Translations under genes and position numbers: made by a program
Notes under the pieces: generated by a model
The model's input: only the letters and a program-made list of their open reading frames with translations
Told to the model about the DNA's origin: nothing
Database searches by the model: none
Assembly: GCA_026990725.1 (NCBI GenBank)
Contig: JALXCX010000457.1
Location: forward strand, 1-10,136
Length of the DNA: 10,136 bases
Direction: 5' to 3'
DNA from: Desulfobulbaceae bacterium
Lineage (GTDB): Bacteria; Desulfobacterota; Desulfobulbia; Desulfobulbales; Desulfobulbaceae
In this document: in pieces, positions 1 to 7,571 of the stretch
Position numbering within the stretch: the stretch's first letter is position 1
How the letters are laid out: the number at the start of each line of letters is the position of its first letter

Positions 1-439
1 TGGCAGCACTTCCGGTATCCCCTGAAGTTGCGCCAATAATATTCATAAACGAACCGCTCTTCTGCAGCTCATACTCAAAGAGGTTCCCCAGAAGCTGCAG
101 GGCGACATCTTTAAAGGCCAGAGTCGGGCCGTGAAACAGTTCAAGAATATACAACTCCCCTGCCCTGCGAACCGGCGTAACCTGCGGATGGCTGAATGAG
201 CTATAAGATTTTTCGACAAGAATCTCCAGATCAAGCCTTGGTAGGGATCCTGTGAACATATCAAGAACTTCAACGGCAAGATACTGATAGGGAAGATTGA
301 TCCAGCTGGCAAGCTTTCCAGTATCAACAGAGGGCAGCTCCTCCGGCAGTAACAACCCTCCGTCCCGGGCAAGGCCCATCATTACCGCTTCATTAAAATC
401 CATGGAAGGAATATTGCCGCGTGTACTTATATATCTCAT
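1..439 (-). CDS. thrC: Threonine synthase, N-terminal part (cut by left edge)
   Basis: Threonine synthase is a PLP enzyme that converts O-phosphohomoserine to threonine, the last step of threonine synthesis in the cytoplasm. The frame is open from an ATG at 439 to base 1 with no stop, giving 146 codons of a protein that is normally about 430-500 residues. It begins MRYISTRG, as the family does. The PLP-lysine motif HGPTLAFKD is at residues 103-111, with Lys110 as the predicted Schiff-base lysine. The phosphate-binding segment GATSGDTGSA at 136-145 is complete. The long N-terminal domain before the lysine fits the longer (E. coli/yeast-like) class. A weak Shine-Dalgarno, GGTGA, sits at 444-448. 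The gene is separated from the upstream RDD gene by 175 bp holding a structured element, so it may have its own control. Identity is near certain; completeness beyond the edge cannot be seen. Confidence 0.95.
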   Translation of the reverse strand, partial: MRYISTRGNIPSMDFNEAVMMGLARDGGLLLPEELPSVDTGKLASWINLPYQYLAVEVLDMFTGSLPRLDLEILVEKSYSSFSHPQVTPVRRAGELYILELFHGPTLAFKDVALQLLGNLFEYELQKSGSFMNIIGATSGDTGSAA

Positions 440-490
440 CTTTTCACCAACATATTTTATATGAAAAATGTAAACAGATAAATAAACTCA

Positions 491-610
491 TGCCTGTAAC
501 CACTTTCTGTTTATATGAAAGTAGAGTTCAAAACTCCAGCTATTGCATCACTTTCATTGTTTGTTGTGGCTATGACCCAAAATTTGGTCCAGCCATGCTG
601 GTTACAGACA
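491..610 (-). ncRNA. Predicted structured RNA element (three-way junction) in the thrC leader
   Basis: Nested inverted repeats fill most of the RDD-thrC gap. Closing stem P1 pairs 599-610 with 491-502: 12 positions, 11 Watson-Crick plus 493/608. P2 pairs 591-594 with 568-571 and 586-589 with 574-577. P3 pairs 550-557 with 515-522 and carries an inner hairpin, 532-536 with 524-528. On the minus strand the non-Watson-Crick positions 493/608, 572/590 and 523/549 are all G-U; on the plus strand they are A-C. The linkers between stems are A-rich (558-567 and 503-514). The P1 end is 51 nt from the thrC ATG. A GAAAGT copy (minus sense) at 502-507 could compete with 550-555 for the ACTTTC at 517-522, allowing a switch. 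I recognise no known riboswitch family, and no U-tailed terminator is visible. The alternative is a short palindromic repeat element. Confidence 0.4.
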
Positions 611-614
611 AGTA

Positions 615-1010
615 TTATTGAGAACTCTCTATCACAACAGAGCCGACAACGAGATCGTGAATCGCTCTTTTATGTGGCGTAAAGGGTATGGAAAAAAAGG
701 ACACAAAGCCAAGGAGGATTTTAATAACAATCCTCAGATAAGCCTTTGGTAATGTAATCTTTTCTCTTTGAAAGACTGTCCTGACTCTCACGCCGGTTAT
801 TTTCTGCCCAATAGTACAATAGTTACTTGTACAAAATGGCTCGTAAACCAGGAAAAGAAAAAAGATCATCCCTATACGAGCATAGGTTACTGTTTGACTG
901 TCTTTTTGAAACAGAAAGCTCACAAGAATCAACATTGAAAGCATGAACACTGAATCAAGAAAAGTCGACAGGTAGCGTTTCAGAATGCTTGGGTATATCT
1001 CCTGGGTCAT
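615..1010 (-). CDS. Small RDD-family integral membrane protein
   Basis: This is a 131-residue hydrophobic protein with three likely membrane segments, at about residues 17-34, 46-61 and 91-110. The residues that name the RDD family are present: Arg12 and Asp19 at the start of the first helix, and Asp119 in the RAIHD motif (115-119). The YCTIGQKITGVRV motif (64-76) between helices 2 and 3 is also typical. Many RDD proteins have no assigned biochemical role; some members have been linked to ion transport, so no substrate is claimed here. The start at 1010 is preceded by AAGGA four bases upstream, a good ribosome binding site. It follows gpmI by 35 bp in the same direction and is probably the last gene of the topB-rsfS-gpmI run. 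The family call is firm, the function unknown. Confidence 0.85.
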   Translation of the reverse strand: MTQEIYPSILKRYLSTFLDSVFMLSMLILVSFLFQKDSQTVTYARIGMIFFLFLVYEPFCTSNYCTIGQKITGVRVRTVFQREKITLPKAYLRIVIKILLGFVSFFSIPFTPHKRAIHDLVVGSVVIESSQ

Positions 1011-1045
1011 GAAATCCTTACATGCACGTGTACCGACTGTTTTAT

Positions 1046-2611
1046 TTATGACCTGTGCAAAAGAGATACTCCTTCCATCTCATCAGGTTTTGCAAGACCG
1101 AGCAAGTCAAGGAGAGTTGGAGCGATATCCTTTAGTGCGCCTCCTGGTGCAAGAGTGTCATTTTTATGTGCTGTACTGACAAGTATGAACGGAACAGGAC
1201 TCAGTGTATGGGCTGTAAATGGTTCTCCGGTTTCGGGATTAATCATAATTTCAGCATTCCCATGATCTGCTGTAATGAGCAGCGTTCCACCCTTTTTCTC
1301 AAAATATTTTGCAATACGTCCCAGGCAGGTGTCAACGGTTTCGCAGGCCTTGACTGCTGCATCAATTATCCCGGTATGGCCGACCATATCTCCGTTGGCA
1401 AAATTGAGAATAACCAGATCATACGGAGTTCCAGCCAGTTCCTGATCTTGCAAAGCAGCCAGTAACGAATCGGTGAGTTCAACAGCGCTCATGGAAGGTT
1501 TGAGATCGTATGTGGCAACATCACGGGGCGATTCAATAAGTATCCTGTCTTCACCGGGAAAAGGCTCTTCCCTGCCGCCGTTAAAAAAATAGGTGACATG
1601 GGCATATTTTTCAGTTTCAGCAGTCCGGAGTTGATGCAGTCCGGCATTACTCACCTCTTCACCCAGAATATGCGTCAAAGTCAGGGGAGGAAAGGCAACC
1701 GGAAAAGGAAAATCGGCTTCATACTGCGTCATTGTGACAAGTTCAAGCAGCTTGGGCCGTTTTTTTATTGAAAAACCAGTAAAATCGGCATCAGAAAAGG
1801 CATGACAAAGCTCTCGTACCCTGTCAGCCCGAAAATTAAAAAAAATGATTCCATCACCATCCTGTATCGTACCCACAGGTTCTTTTAGCTTATCAAGCAA
1901 CACAGTTGGCTGAATAAACTCATCTGTTTCATCTCGTTTATACGCTGTACAAACCGCATCAACAGGATCATTTTCAAAACCCCCCTGCCCGTCAACCATT
2001 GCCTGCCAGGCTTTTTTAACCCTGTCCCATCGTGTATCTCTATCCATGGCCCAGAATCGGCCTGAAACAGTGGCTACTTTTCCAGAACCAATACGTTGCA
2101 GAGCGCTGGTGAGTTCTCTCATATAGTCAGCACCACTTGATGGCGGAGTATCCCGTCCGTCCATAAAACAATGGACCCTTGGATCCAGTTGACGCCTGGC
2201 AGACATTTCCAGCAACGCAATAAGATGGGAGACATGGGAATGAACACCACCGTCGGAAAGAAGACCGCAGATATGCAGAGTGCTGCCTTTTTCCCGTACT
2301 CTGTCCATGATTCCGGTAAGGGTTGGATTAGTAAAAAAATCACCCTTTTCGACAGCCATGTTTATACGGGTATAATCCTGATAGACAATGCGTCCTGCAC
2401 CAATATTGAGATGACCGACTTCTGAATTACCCATTTGCCCTTCCGGCAGACCAACCAGACCGTTATGGGCTACCAGTGTTGTGCTCGGATACTCATGCTG
2501 CCATTTATCCATATGAGGAGTGTCGGCCAGAGAAACCGCATTGCCCGGGCCTTGCGGGGCAATGCCCCAGCCATCAAGAATAGCCAGCATGACCGGTCGA
2601 TCAGCACTCAT
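1046..2611 (-). CDS. gpmI: 2,3-bisphosphoglycerate-independent phosphoglycerate mutase
   Basis: GpmI interconverts 3- and 2-phosphoglycerate in glycolysis and gluconeogenesis, using two manganese ions and a phosphoserine intermediate. The 521-residue length is normal for the family (about 510-515). The alkaline-phosphatase-like metal site is complete: Asp13 in ILDGWG, catalytic Ser63 in GQMGNSEVGH, Asp408 and His412 in NGDMVGHTG, Asp449 and His450 in TADHGNAE, and His468 in TAHTLSP. The substrate-binding insertion domain carries His124, DGRDTPP (151-157) and the FNFRADR motif (258-264). The start codon overlaps the rsfS stop as TGATG, sharing base 2611, with a strong AGAGGAGAG Shine-Dalgarno just before it. 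This fixes the start and points to translational coupling. The protein appears intact and unrelated to the cofactor-dependent GpmA enzyme. Confidence 0.97.
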   Translation of the reverse strand: MSADRPVMLAILDGWGIAPQGPGNAVSLADTPHMDKWQHEYPSTTLVAHNGLVGLPEGQMGNSEVGHLNIGAGRIVYQDYTRINMAVEKGDFFTNPTLTGIMDRVREKGSTLHICGLLSDGGVHSHVSHLIALLEMSARRQLDPRVHCFMDGRDTPPSSGADYMRELTSALQRIGSGKVATVSGRFWAMDRDTRWDRVKKAWQAMVDGQGGFENDPVDAVCTAYKRDETDEFIQPTVLLDKLKEPVGTIQDGDGIIFFNFRADRVRELCHAFSDADFTGFSIKKRPKLLELVTMTQYEADFPFPVAFPPLTLTHILGEEVSNAGLHQLRTAETEKYAHVTYFFNGGREEPFPGEDRILIESPRDVATYDLKPSMSAVELTDSLLAALQDQELAGTPYDLVILNFANGDMVGHTGIIDAAVKACETVDTCLGRIAKYFEKKGGTLLITADHGNAEIMINPETGEPFTAHTLSPVPFILVSTAHKNDTLAPGGALKDIAPTLLDLLGLAKPDEMEGVSLLHRS

Positions 2612-2623
2612 CAGCTCTCCTCT
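2609..2623 (-). promoter_or_regulatory. gpmI ribosome binding site inside the rsfS 3' end, with TGATG stop-start overlap
   Basis: The minus strand reads AGAGGAGAG (2623-2615), then CTGATG, so the rsfS TGA stop and the gpmI ATG share one base. The Shine-Dalgarno lies within the last rsfS codons. This decides the gpmI start and implies that ribosomes finishing rsfS can re-initiate on gpmI. Confidence 0.8.
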
Positions 2624-3066
2624 ATATCCTCAATACCTAACTCTTGCAGATCAAGCCGGGGGGCATCGTGCCACAACCCTTCCAGATCATAAAATTCTCG
2701 TTTATCACTGTAAAAGATATGTGCAACAATATCGCCGTAATCCAGAAGAACCCAAAGTCCGTCCTGCAGTCCTTCTGCATGTTTACTGCTCACGCGCTTG
2801 GAGCGTAATTCAGATTCTATTGCCTCGGCAAGCCCCTGGACATGACGGCTGGAACGTCCGCTCATAATAACAAAAAAATCTGTGAACGAAGAAATGCCGC
2901 GTACGTCAAGGACAACAAGATCGATTGCCTTGGTCTCAAGGGCAACCTCAGCGCAGAGCTTAACCAGCTCAAGACCAGTCCGCTCACGATGTTCTTTTTT
3001 CAACTCTCTCATATAAAATATAGGTCTCAGAATGAATGACATCAATGCGGAAGACATCCACCGCAT
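2611..3066 (-). CDS. rsfS: Ribosomal silencing factor RsfS (Iojap/DUF143 family)
   Basis: RsfS binds ribosomal protein uL14 on the 50S subunit and blocks joining to 30S, slowing translation when nutrients are short. The conserved core runs from about residue 30 to 135. It has VVLDVRGISSFTDFFVIMSG-like sequence at 51-70, then EGLQDGLWVLLDYGD (98-112), and the closing KREFYDLEGLWHDA (122-135), all typical of the family. The ATG at 3066 gives 151 residues, with an 18-residue N-terminal stretch that does not look like family sequence. Met19 at 3012 would give 133 residues, closer to the usual 105-130. Neither start has a clear Shine-Dalgarno, so the start is uncertain. It lies 20 bp after topB (74 bp with the later start) and overlaps gpmI by one base. 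A link to gpmI is, from memory, seen in deltaproteobacteria. Confidence 0.93.
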   Translation of the reverse strand: MRWMSSALMSFILRPIFYMRELKKEHRERTGLELVKLCAEVALETKAIDLVVLDVRGISSFTDFFVIMSGRSSRHVQGLAEAIESELRSKRVSSKHAEGLQDGLWVLLDYGDIVAHIFYSDKREFYDLEGLWHDAPRLDLQELGIEDIEES

Positions 3067-3086
3067 CCCATAATTTACTCTATACC

Positions 3087-5543
3087 TTATCCCTGTTTTT
3101 TTCTCGCTCTTTTCTTTCTGGGCGGAAATTCAAATGTGAGCTTTCCTTTGTTATCCAGGAGCAGATAGGCATCAAATGGTCTTTTTTTCTTTGAAATAAA
3201 ACCGTTAATAAGCTCTGTTTTCCCAACTTTAAGCAACTGTTCAACATAGTCCCGATCTATATGGCGTCCAAGAATAATCTTGCCAATTCGCAAACCTTTC
3301 TTTTTATCACCTGTCAGGGCTGATTCTGACATAAAAGCCATTGGTGCCTCATAAACCGGAGTTTTATCAACTGGAGATAGGCCAAGAGGTTCCTGTTTTT
3401 TAATTTCATCAAGATCAAGGGACTCAAGAGAATCAGCAAACTGAAAATCAACCTTTGAATTATGGATTCGGACTGTGGCCGTAAACGGTTTTCCCTTTTT
3501 TGACCGGAAATCACTATATGGCCCAAGTGTTTCGCCCTGAATCAAACGGATAATTTCCCCCTCCTCCATAACCCTGCCGCCAAGGACTTTGCGAATCATG
3601 AGTTTGCCGTCTTCAGACTCAAAAGCAGTTGCCGTTTCATAAAAAATACGGTCATCAACGGGCGAGAACTTGGCCTCCTGGCGTTCTGAACCATCACCGA
3701 CCTTTACCTTTTCAACAATTTCAGCAGTTTTATCCCGAATATCCTGCATAAACTGTTCACGGGTCATACTGCCTTTAAGAATCTGGTTCAGCTTGTATTC
3801 CCACTCGCCGGTAAGTTCCGGTGAAGCCAATACATCAATTTCACGCGCTTCGAGTAAGGCCAACAATTCAAACGCCTTGCCCGTTGGAATCAGTTCTCGT
3901 TGCTCGCGTACAATATATTTTTCTCCAAGTAATTTTTCAATTATTGCAGCCCGGGTGGCCGGAGTCCCCAGGCCCCGTTCTTTCATTGCCTGGGCAAGTT
4001 CTTCATCATCAACAAATTTACCTGAATGCTCCATGGCAGAAAGCAGAGTTGCCTCAGAAAAACGGGGTGGCGGCTTTGTTTCATTTTTTGCTTTGTCAAT
4101 TTCTTCGCACCAGACAGGTTTCCCTTCGGGCAGGGCGGCAAGCATTGTCGCATCTCCTGCCCCGGATTTGGCTCCATAAATAGCCTTCCAGCCTGGCTCA
4201 ACCAGAATCTTTCCTTCTGTAAGAAACGTTTCTTTTTCAACAACGGAGAGTCTTCGTGTTTTATGAAAAACTGCCGCAGGAAAAAAAACAGCCAGAAAAC
4301 GCTGGACAATCATCTGGTAAATTTTGAGTTCCGGTTCAGATAAGGTCCCGGGCAAACCGGATGTAGGAATAATGGCAAAATGATCACTGATCTTTTTATT
4401 ATTAAAAATCCGTTTACTTTTTTTCAGGTATTTTTTTTCAAGTGCCTCTCTGGCAAACTTTCCATATTGCCATTCCTGTTGACGCTCTGTGACTTTTTTA
4501 ACAGTCGGGAGATAGTCTTCAGGCAGACAACGGCTGTCTGTCCGGGGATAGGTTATTAGCTTATGCCGCTCATATAAAGCCTGGGCAAGAGTCAACGTGT
4601 TTTTTGCAGAAAAACCAAACCGGGAATTCGCTTCCCGCTGCAAGAGTGTCAAATCATACAGGCTTGGAGAGGACTGGCTGGTTTTCTTGCTGGTCTCCTC
4701 GACTTTTGCCTCTTTTCCTGTACATTTTTCAACAATAGCTGTTGCTTGCTTCTCGTCCCAGAGACGATTTTTTCTGGCATGCGGGTTGTCTGGATCCTTT
4801 TTGAAATCCGTATCAATCCACAAACCCTCATAATGTACTGATTCGCAGCCAAAAGATGCACGCAACTCCCAGTAATCTGTAGGGGTAAAAGCTCTGCGTT
4901 CGGCTTCACGTTTAACGAGCAGTGATAATGTTGGCGTCTGGACACGTCCACACGGAGTTTTACGAAATCCGCCATGCCTGGAATTATAACAGGTAAGGGC
5001 TCTTGTCGCGTTGATACCGATCAGCCAGTCTGCCTCAGAACGGCATAAAGCTGTGTCTTCAAGGGGCAGCATTTCTTCATTGTCACGAAGTTTTGCAAGG
5101 CCTTCACGGATAGCACCAAGCGTCATTGACTGCAGCCAGAGCCTGCGAATTGTTTTTCCGGCAACAGATTTTGTAAAGGCCTGTTTTAAAATATATTTAA
5201 AAATCAATTCCCCTTCGCGACCGGCATCACAGCCATTGACAATAACATCCACATCACGTCTGCGGATGAGTTTACTCAACGCATTATACTGACTCTTGGT
5301 ATTGGGCAAGACGGTTAAAGGAAAGGATTCCGGCAGGATCGGCAGATTGCCTAAACTCCATTTTTTAAAATCAGGATGAATATCTTCAGGATAGGCAATA
5401 GAAACCAAATGACCAATAGCATAGGAAACAATATGATCACTGCTCTCGTAATGCGTTTTAGATTTTTTAAAAGAGCCAGGCAGAGCCTTGACAATATCTG
5501 CTGCCACGCTTGGCTTCTCAGCAATGATAAGTGTTTTTCCCAT
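3087..5543 (-). CDS. topB: DNA topoisomerase III (type IA)
   Basis: This type IA topoisomerase passes single strands through a transient 5'-phosphotyrosine break and decatenates replication and recombination intermediates, often with RecQ. The TOPRIM domain (about 1-150) has Glu9 in IIAEKPSVA and the acidic motif NGCDAGREGE (103-112). The active-site tyrosine is Tyr332 in LITYPRTDSR. The conserved GLGTPATRA segment follows near 525-533. After the catalytic core (to about 615) come two copies of the topoisomerase C-terminal repeat, at about 625-705 and 720-808. Each has an LGGR/LGRH core and an F.SKKGKPF- or FISKKKRPF-type motif. No CxxC zinc ribbons are present. The tail is very basic. At 818 residues it is longer than E. 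coli TopB (about 650) because of these repeats. The start at 5543 has GGGACGAGA just upstream. It heads the topB-rsfS-gpmI-RDD run. Confidence 0.96.
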   Translation of the reverse strand: MGKTLIIAEKPSVAADIVKALPGSFKKSKTHYESSDHIVSYAIGHLVSIAYPEDIHPDFKKWSLGNLPILPESFPLTVLPNTKSQYNALSKLIRRRDVDVIVNGCDAGREGELIFKYILKQAFTKSVAGKTIRRLWLQSMTLGAIREGLAKLRDNEEMLPLEDTALCRSEADWLIGINATRALTCYNSRHGGFRKTPCGRVQTPTLSLLVKREAERRAFTPTDYWELRASFGCESVHYEGLWIDTDFKKDPDNPHARKNRLWDEKQATAIVEKCTGKEAKVEETSKKTSQSSPSLYDLTLLQREANSRFGFSAKNTLTLAQALYERHKLITYPRTDSRCLPEDYLPTVKKVTERQQEWQYGKFAREALEKKYLKKSKRIFNNKKISDHFAIIPTSGLPGTLSEPELKIYQMIVQRFLAVFFPAAVFHKTRRLSVVEKETFLTEGKILVEPGWKAIYGAKSGAGDATMLAALPEGKPVWCEEIDKAKNETKPPPRFSEATLLSAMEHSGKFVDDEELAQAMKERGLGTPATRAAIIEKLLGEKYIVREQRELIPTGKAFELLALLEAREIDVLASPELTGEWEYKLNQILKGSMTREQFMQDIRDKTAEIVEKVKVGDGSERQEAKFSPVDDRIFYETATAFESEDGKLMIRKVLGGRVMEEGEIIRLIQGETLGPYSDFRSKKGKPFTATVRIHNSKVDFQFADSLESLDLDEIKKQEPLGLSPVDKTPVYEAPMAFMSESALTGDKKKGLRIGKIILGRHIDRDYVEQLLKVGKTELINGFISKKKRPFDAYLLLDNKGKLTFEFPPRKKRARKKQG

Positions 5544-5645
5544 TCTCGTCCCAAATATACATTAATTTTGCCTACCAGTAATAACCGATTCAATGACAAT
5601 CTTCATGATTTCAGATGATTGTTCTATGTATTCTTTTTACTTTTT

Positions 5646-6257
5646 CTACTTCTCTTTCCTTAAACTGCTTAAGTATTTAAAAACTGCGGCATGCCAGACA
5701 TCCGGCTGATCCAGATAGCAGGGATGGGGTGCGCCTTCAATTATAATGCGTTGTGCATCGGAAATTTCGTTTAGAAGTATTTCGCTGTTGGCAAGAGGTG
5801 AAATCTGGTCTTCACCACCCCATAAAAGTAAAACCGGAAGGTCAAGATCTGCCAGCCGGTCTCTGTTTTCTTCAACCCCTACAGCACCAACCAATATTAA
5901 GCCCCCAAGAATCCCCGGATGATTCAGGGCAAATTCAAGCGCTATTCGCCCGCCCATTGACGGTCCGACCAGAACCGGGCGGTCAAATTCATTTTGGCGA
6001 ATAAACTCAGATAACACCTTGTCCTGTTCCGCATCACAAACCAAAGACTCGCCAAAACCGGGCATATCAAGGGCAACCGGGTAATACCCCGCATCGGCTA
6101 GTTTTTCGATTGTTCCAAGATCTTCCCAGGTGCCTGCATTAAATTTCATTCCATGGAGAAGTATGACTACTGCATTCTCAGGTTCACCAGCTGTGAGATA
6201 ATGAAGGCAACAGGAAGCAGCATCTATTTTTTTTGATTGTACAGAAGACATGCTCAT
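5646..6257 (-). CDS. Small alpha/beta-fold hydrolase (ABHD14/CIB-like)
   Basis: This 203-residue cytoplasmic alpha/beta hydrolase has a full predicted triad: Ser100 in the nucleophile elbow GPSMGG (98-103), Asp150 in WGGEDQISP, and His178 in GAPHPCYLDQP. The oxyanion segment LLHGMKFNAGTWEDLG (33-48) and DMPGFGES (64-71) resemble the ABHD14 / CCG1-interacting-factor-B-like group. That group is compact and lacks a large lid, consistent with the length here. The substrate is unknown; esterase or thioesterase activity is only a guess. The first ATG at 6257 and a second at 6251 are both possible starts, and neither has a clear Shine-Dalgarno. It has a 249 bp gap upstream and a 102 bp gap before topB, so it may be its own unit or the first gene ahead of topB. 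Confidence 0.88.
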   Translation of the reverse strand: MSMSSVQSKKIDAASCCLHYLTAGEPENAVVILLHGMKFNAGTWEDLGTIEKLADAGYYPVALDMPGFGESLVCDAEQDKVLSEFIRQNEFDRPVLVGPSMGGRIALEFALNHPGILGGLILVGAVGVEENRDRLADLDLPVLLLWGGEDQISPLANSEILLNEISDAQRIIIEGAPHPCYLDQPDVWHAAVFKYLSSLRKEK

Positions 6258-6506
6258 TCGTTTAAGGCTGAAGTTTGAAGCGTTATAGATAAAAATAAAA
6301 ACAGGAAACTAGAACTAAGCGACATCAAAGAGTTTGTCAACGTCAACAATCCGCAGTATTTAAGAATCAGGAAATAAAAAATGTTAAAGAACACAGGCTG
6401 CCAACGTTTTTGCCGGATTTTTCTTTATGCTGAACCAAAAGAAAAATATGTCTATTTGCTTTTTATCACAGCGTAGGCCCGGACAGATAAAAAACAATCC
6501 AAAAAT
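6258..6506. other. Intergenic region between hydrolase and alcohol dehydrogenase
   Basis: This AT-rich 249 bp gap has no convincing ORF. A tandem GTCAAC repeat (6336-6347) gives a perfect minus-strand TTGACA at 6340-6335, about 80 bp upstream of the hydrolase start, but the hexamer at -10 spacing (TAGTTC) is poor. A short minus-strand TGTT/AACA hairpin followed by a T run lies near 6370-6390 and could be a weak terminator for the dehydrogenase; the stem is only four pairs. I treat this as a likely transcript boundary, with the exact signals unresolved. Confidence 0.3.
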
Positions 6507-7535
6507 TCAGGAAACCGCCAACACCTTTGCACCCCGTACATTTTTATTTTTCAAATCATAAAGAGCGCGGTTGGCTTCGTCAAGCGGATACACTTGAACC
6601 TCAGGACGAATATCCAGCTTTGCAGCCAGATGAAGAAAATCATCCACGTCTGACCTGCAGACATTAGCCACGGATTTAATTTCTTTTTCCAGCCATAAAT
6701 GGCGTGGATAATCTATTTGGGCAAGCAGGTTTGAATCAGTGCTTTCTTTGCGTATGGCATTAATCACAATTCGGCCCCCCGGAAGAAGACATTCCAAAGC
6801 TGCCAAAACAGGTTTCCAAGCCGGAGTTGTATCAATGACGGCCTGGAGTTTTCGGGGAGGTGGTGTGCCGATATTTCCTGCCCAGGTTGCGCCAAGCTCC
6901 AAACCAAAATCCTGTTGAACAAGGTTTCGGGTAAAAATATAGATTTCAGAATCCGGAAAATGATGTCTGGCCAGCTTGAGAACTAAGTGACCGGAACCAC
7001 CCAAGCCGGTCAACCCTAGTGGATCGCCATTCTTAAGTCCGGTAAGCTGTAATGAACGATAGCCGATGGCTCCGGCACAGAGCAATGGGGCTGTTTCAGA
7101 ACCAACAAGTTTTTCAGGAATTTTAAAGGCATAATCCTGATGCACCACAAGATATTCCGCATACCCGCCATTGACATCCCTGCCGGTGCCCAAAAAATCA
7201 GGACATAAATTCTCACGCCCCTGTCGGCAAAAACGGCAATGTCCACAGGAACTGTAAATCCAGGCTACGCCGACACGATCATTTACAGCATGCCTGGTTA
7301 CAGCAGAACCGCGGTCTGCAATCCTTCCTATGATCTGATGTCCGGGAATTACGGGAAAAGCAGGAGGAGGAGTACGGCCCTCGATTTCATCAAGTTCTGT
7401 ATGACAAACACCGCAGAAACGAACCTGAAGAAGGACTTCTTCAGGACCTGGTTCAGGTCTTGGGTAATCAGAAAAAACAAGAGGCTCAGGGTTTACCTGC
7501 AAATCAACTGTTTGCTGCAGTACCTGAGCCTTCAT
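6507..7535 (-). CDS. Zinc-dependent alcohol dehydrogenase (AdhA-like MDR family)
   Basis: This medium-chain dehydrogenase/reductase of 342 residues is predicted to oxidise alcohols or reduce aldehydes with NAD(P). Catalytic zinc ligands are Cys44 in CGVCHTEL, His66 in PGHQIIG and Cys153 in LLCAGAIGYR. The structural zinc lobe has Cys97, Cys100, Cys103 and Cys111 in SSCGHCRFCRQGRENLC. The Rossmann glycine motif GLTGLGGSGH is at 174-183. The stretches VGVAWIYSSCG, DVNGGYAEY and APLLCAGAIGYRSL match the distinct AdhA-like subgroup, where GHQ in place of the more common GHE is, as I recall, normal. The start at 7535 follows the coiled-coil gene by 36 bp. No good Shine-Dalgarno precedes it, although MKAQVL is a usual N-terminus for this family. 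The physiological substrate cannot be read from sequence. Nothing suggests truncation. Confidence 0.93.
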   Translation of the reverse strand: MKAQVLQQTVDLQVNPEPLVFSDYPRPEPGPEEVLLQVRFCGVCHTELDEIEGRTPPPAFPVIPGHQIIGRIADRGSAVTRHAVNDRVGVAWIYSSCGHCRFCRQGRENLCPDFLGTGRDVNGGYAEYLVVHQDYAFKIPEKLVGSETAPLLCAGAIGYRSLQLTGLKNGDPLGLTGLGGSGHLVLKLARHHFPDSEIYIFTRNLVQQDFGLELGATWAGNIGTPPPRKLQAVIDTTPAWKPVLAALECLLPGGRIVINAIRKESTDSNLLAQIDYPRHLWLEKEIKSVANVCRSDVDDFLHLAAKLDIRPEVQVYPLDEANRALYDLKNKNVRGAKVLAVS

Positions 7536-7571
7536 GGCAAAAGAATTATGCTAAAAACACAGCTCCCAAGT

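Noticed and set aside
43..372. A 109-residue minus-strand ORF in the left-edge region
   Set aside because: It is a different frame of the thrC coding sequence; the thrC frame carries clear PLP-enzyme motifs and stays open to the edge.
540..557. Five-codon minus-strand leader peptide (MKVMQ) upstream of thrC
   Set aside because: It has no Shine-Dalgarno and no threonine or isoleucine codons, and it sits inside the P3 stem; nothing supports translation or classical attenuation.
589..601. CCAGC-CAT-GCTGG palindrome as a terminator for the RDD gene
   Set aside because: It has no following T run and overlaps the P1/P2 stems of the larger structure.
421..621. 66-residue plus-strand ORF across the RDD-thrC gap
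   Set aside because: It has no family likeness or ribosome binding site; the stretch is better explained by the inverted-repeat structure.
3670..4343. Several plus-strand ORFs of 100-170 residues opposite topB
   Set aside because: They are antisense shadows of topB with no recognisable domains; topB shows uninterrupted catalytic motifs in its own frame.
6312..6340. Sigma-70 promoter for the hydrolase built on the TTGACA at 6340-6335
   Set aside because: No acceptable -10 hexamer lies at 16-18 bp spacing, so it is noted only within the intergenic entry.
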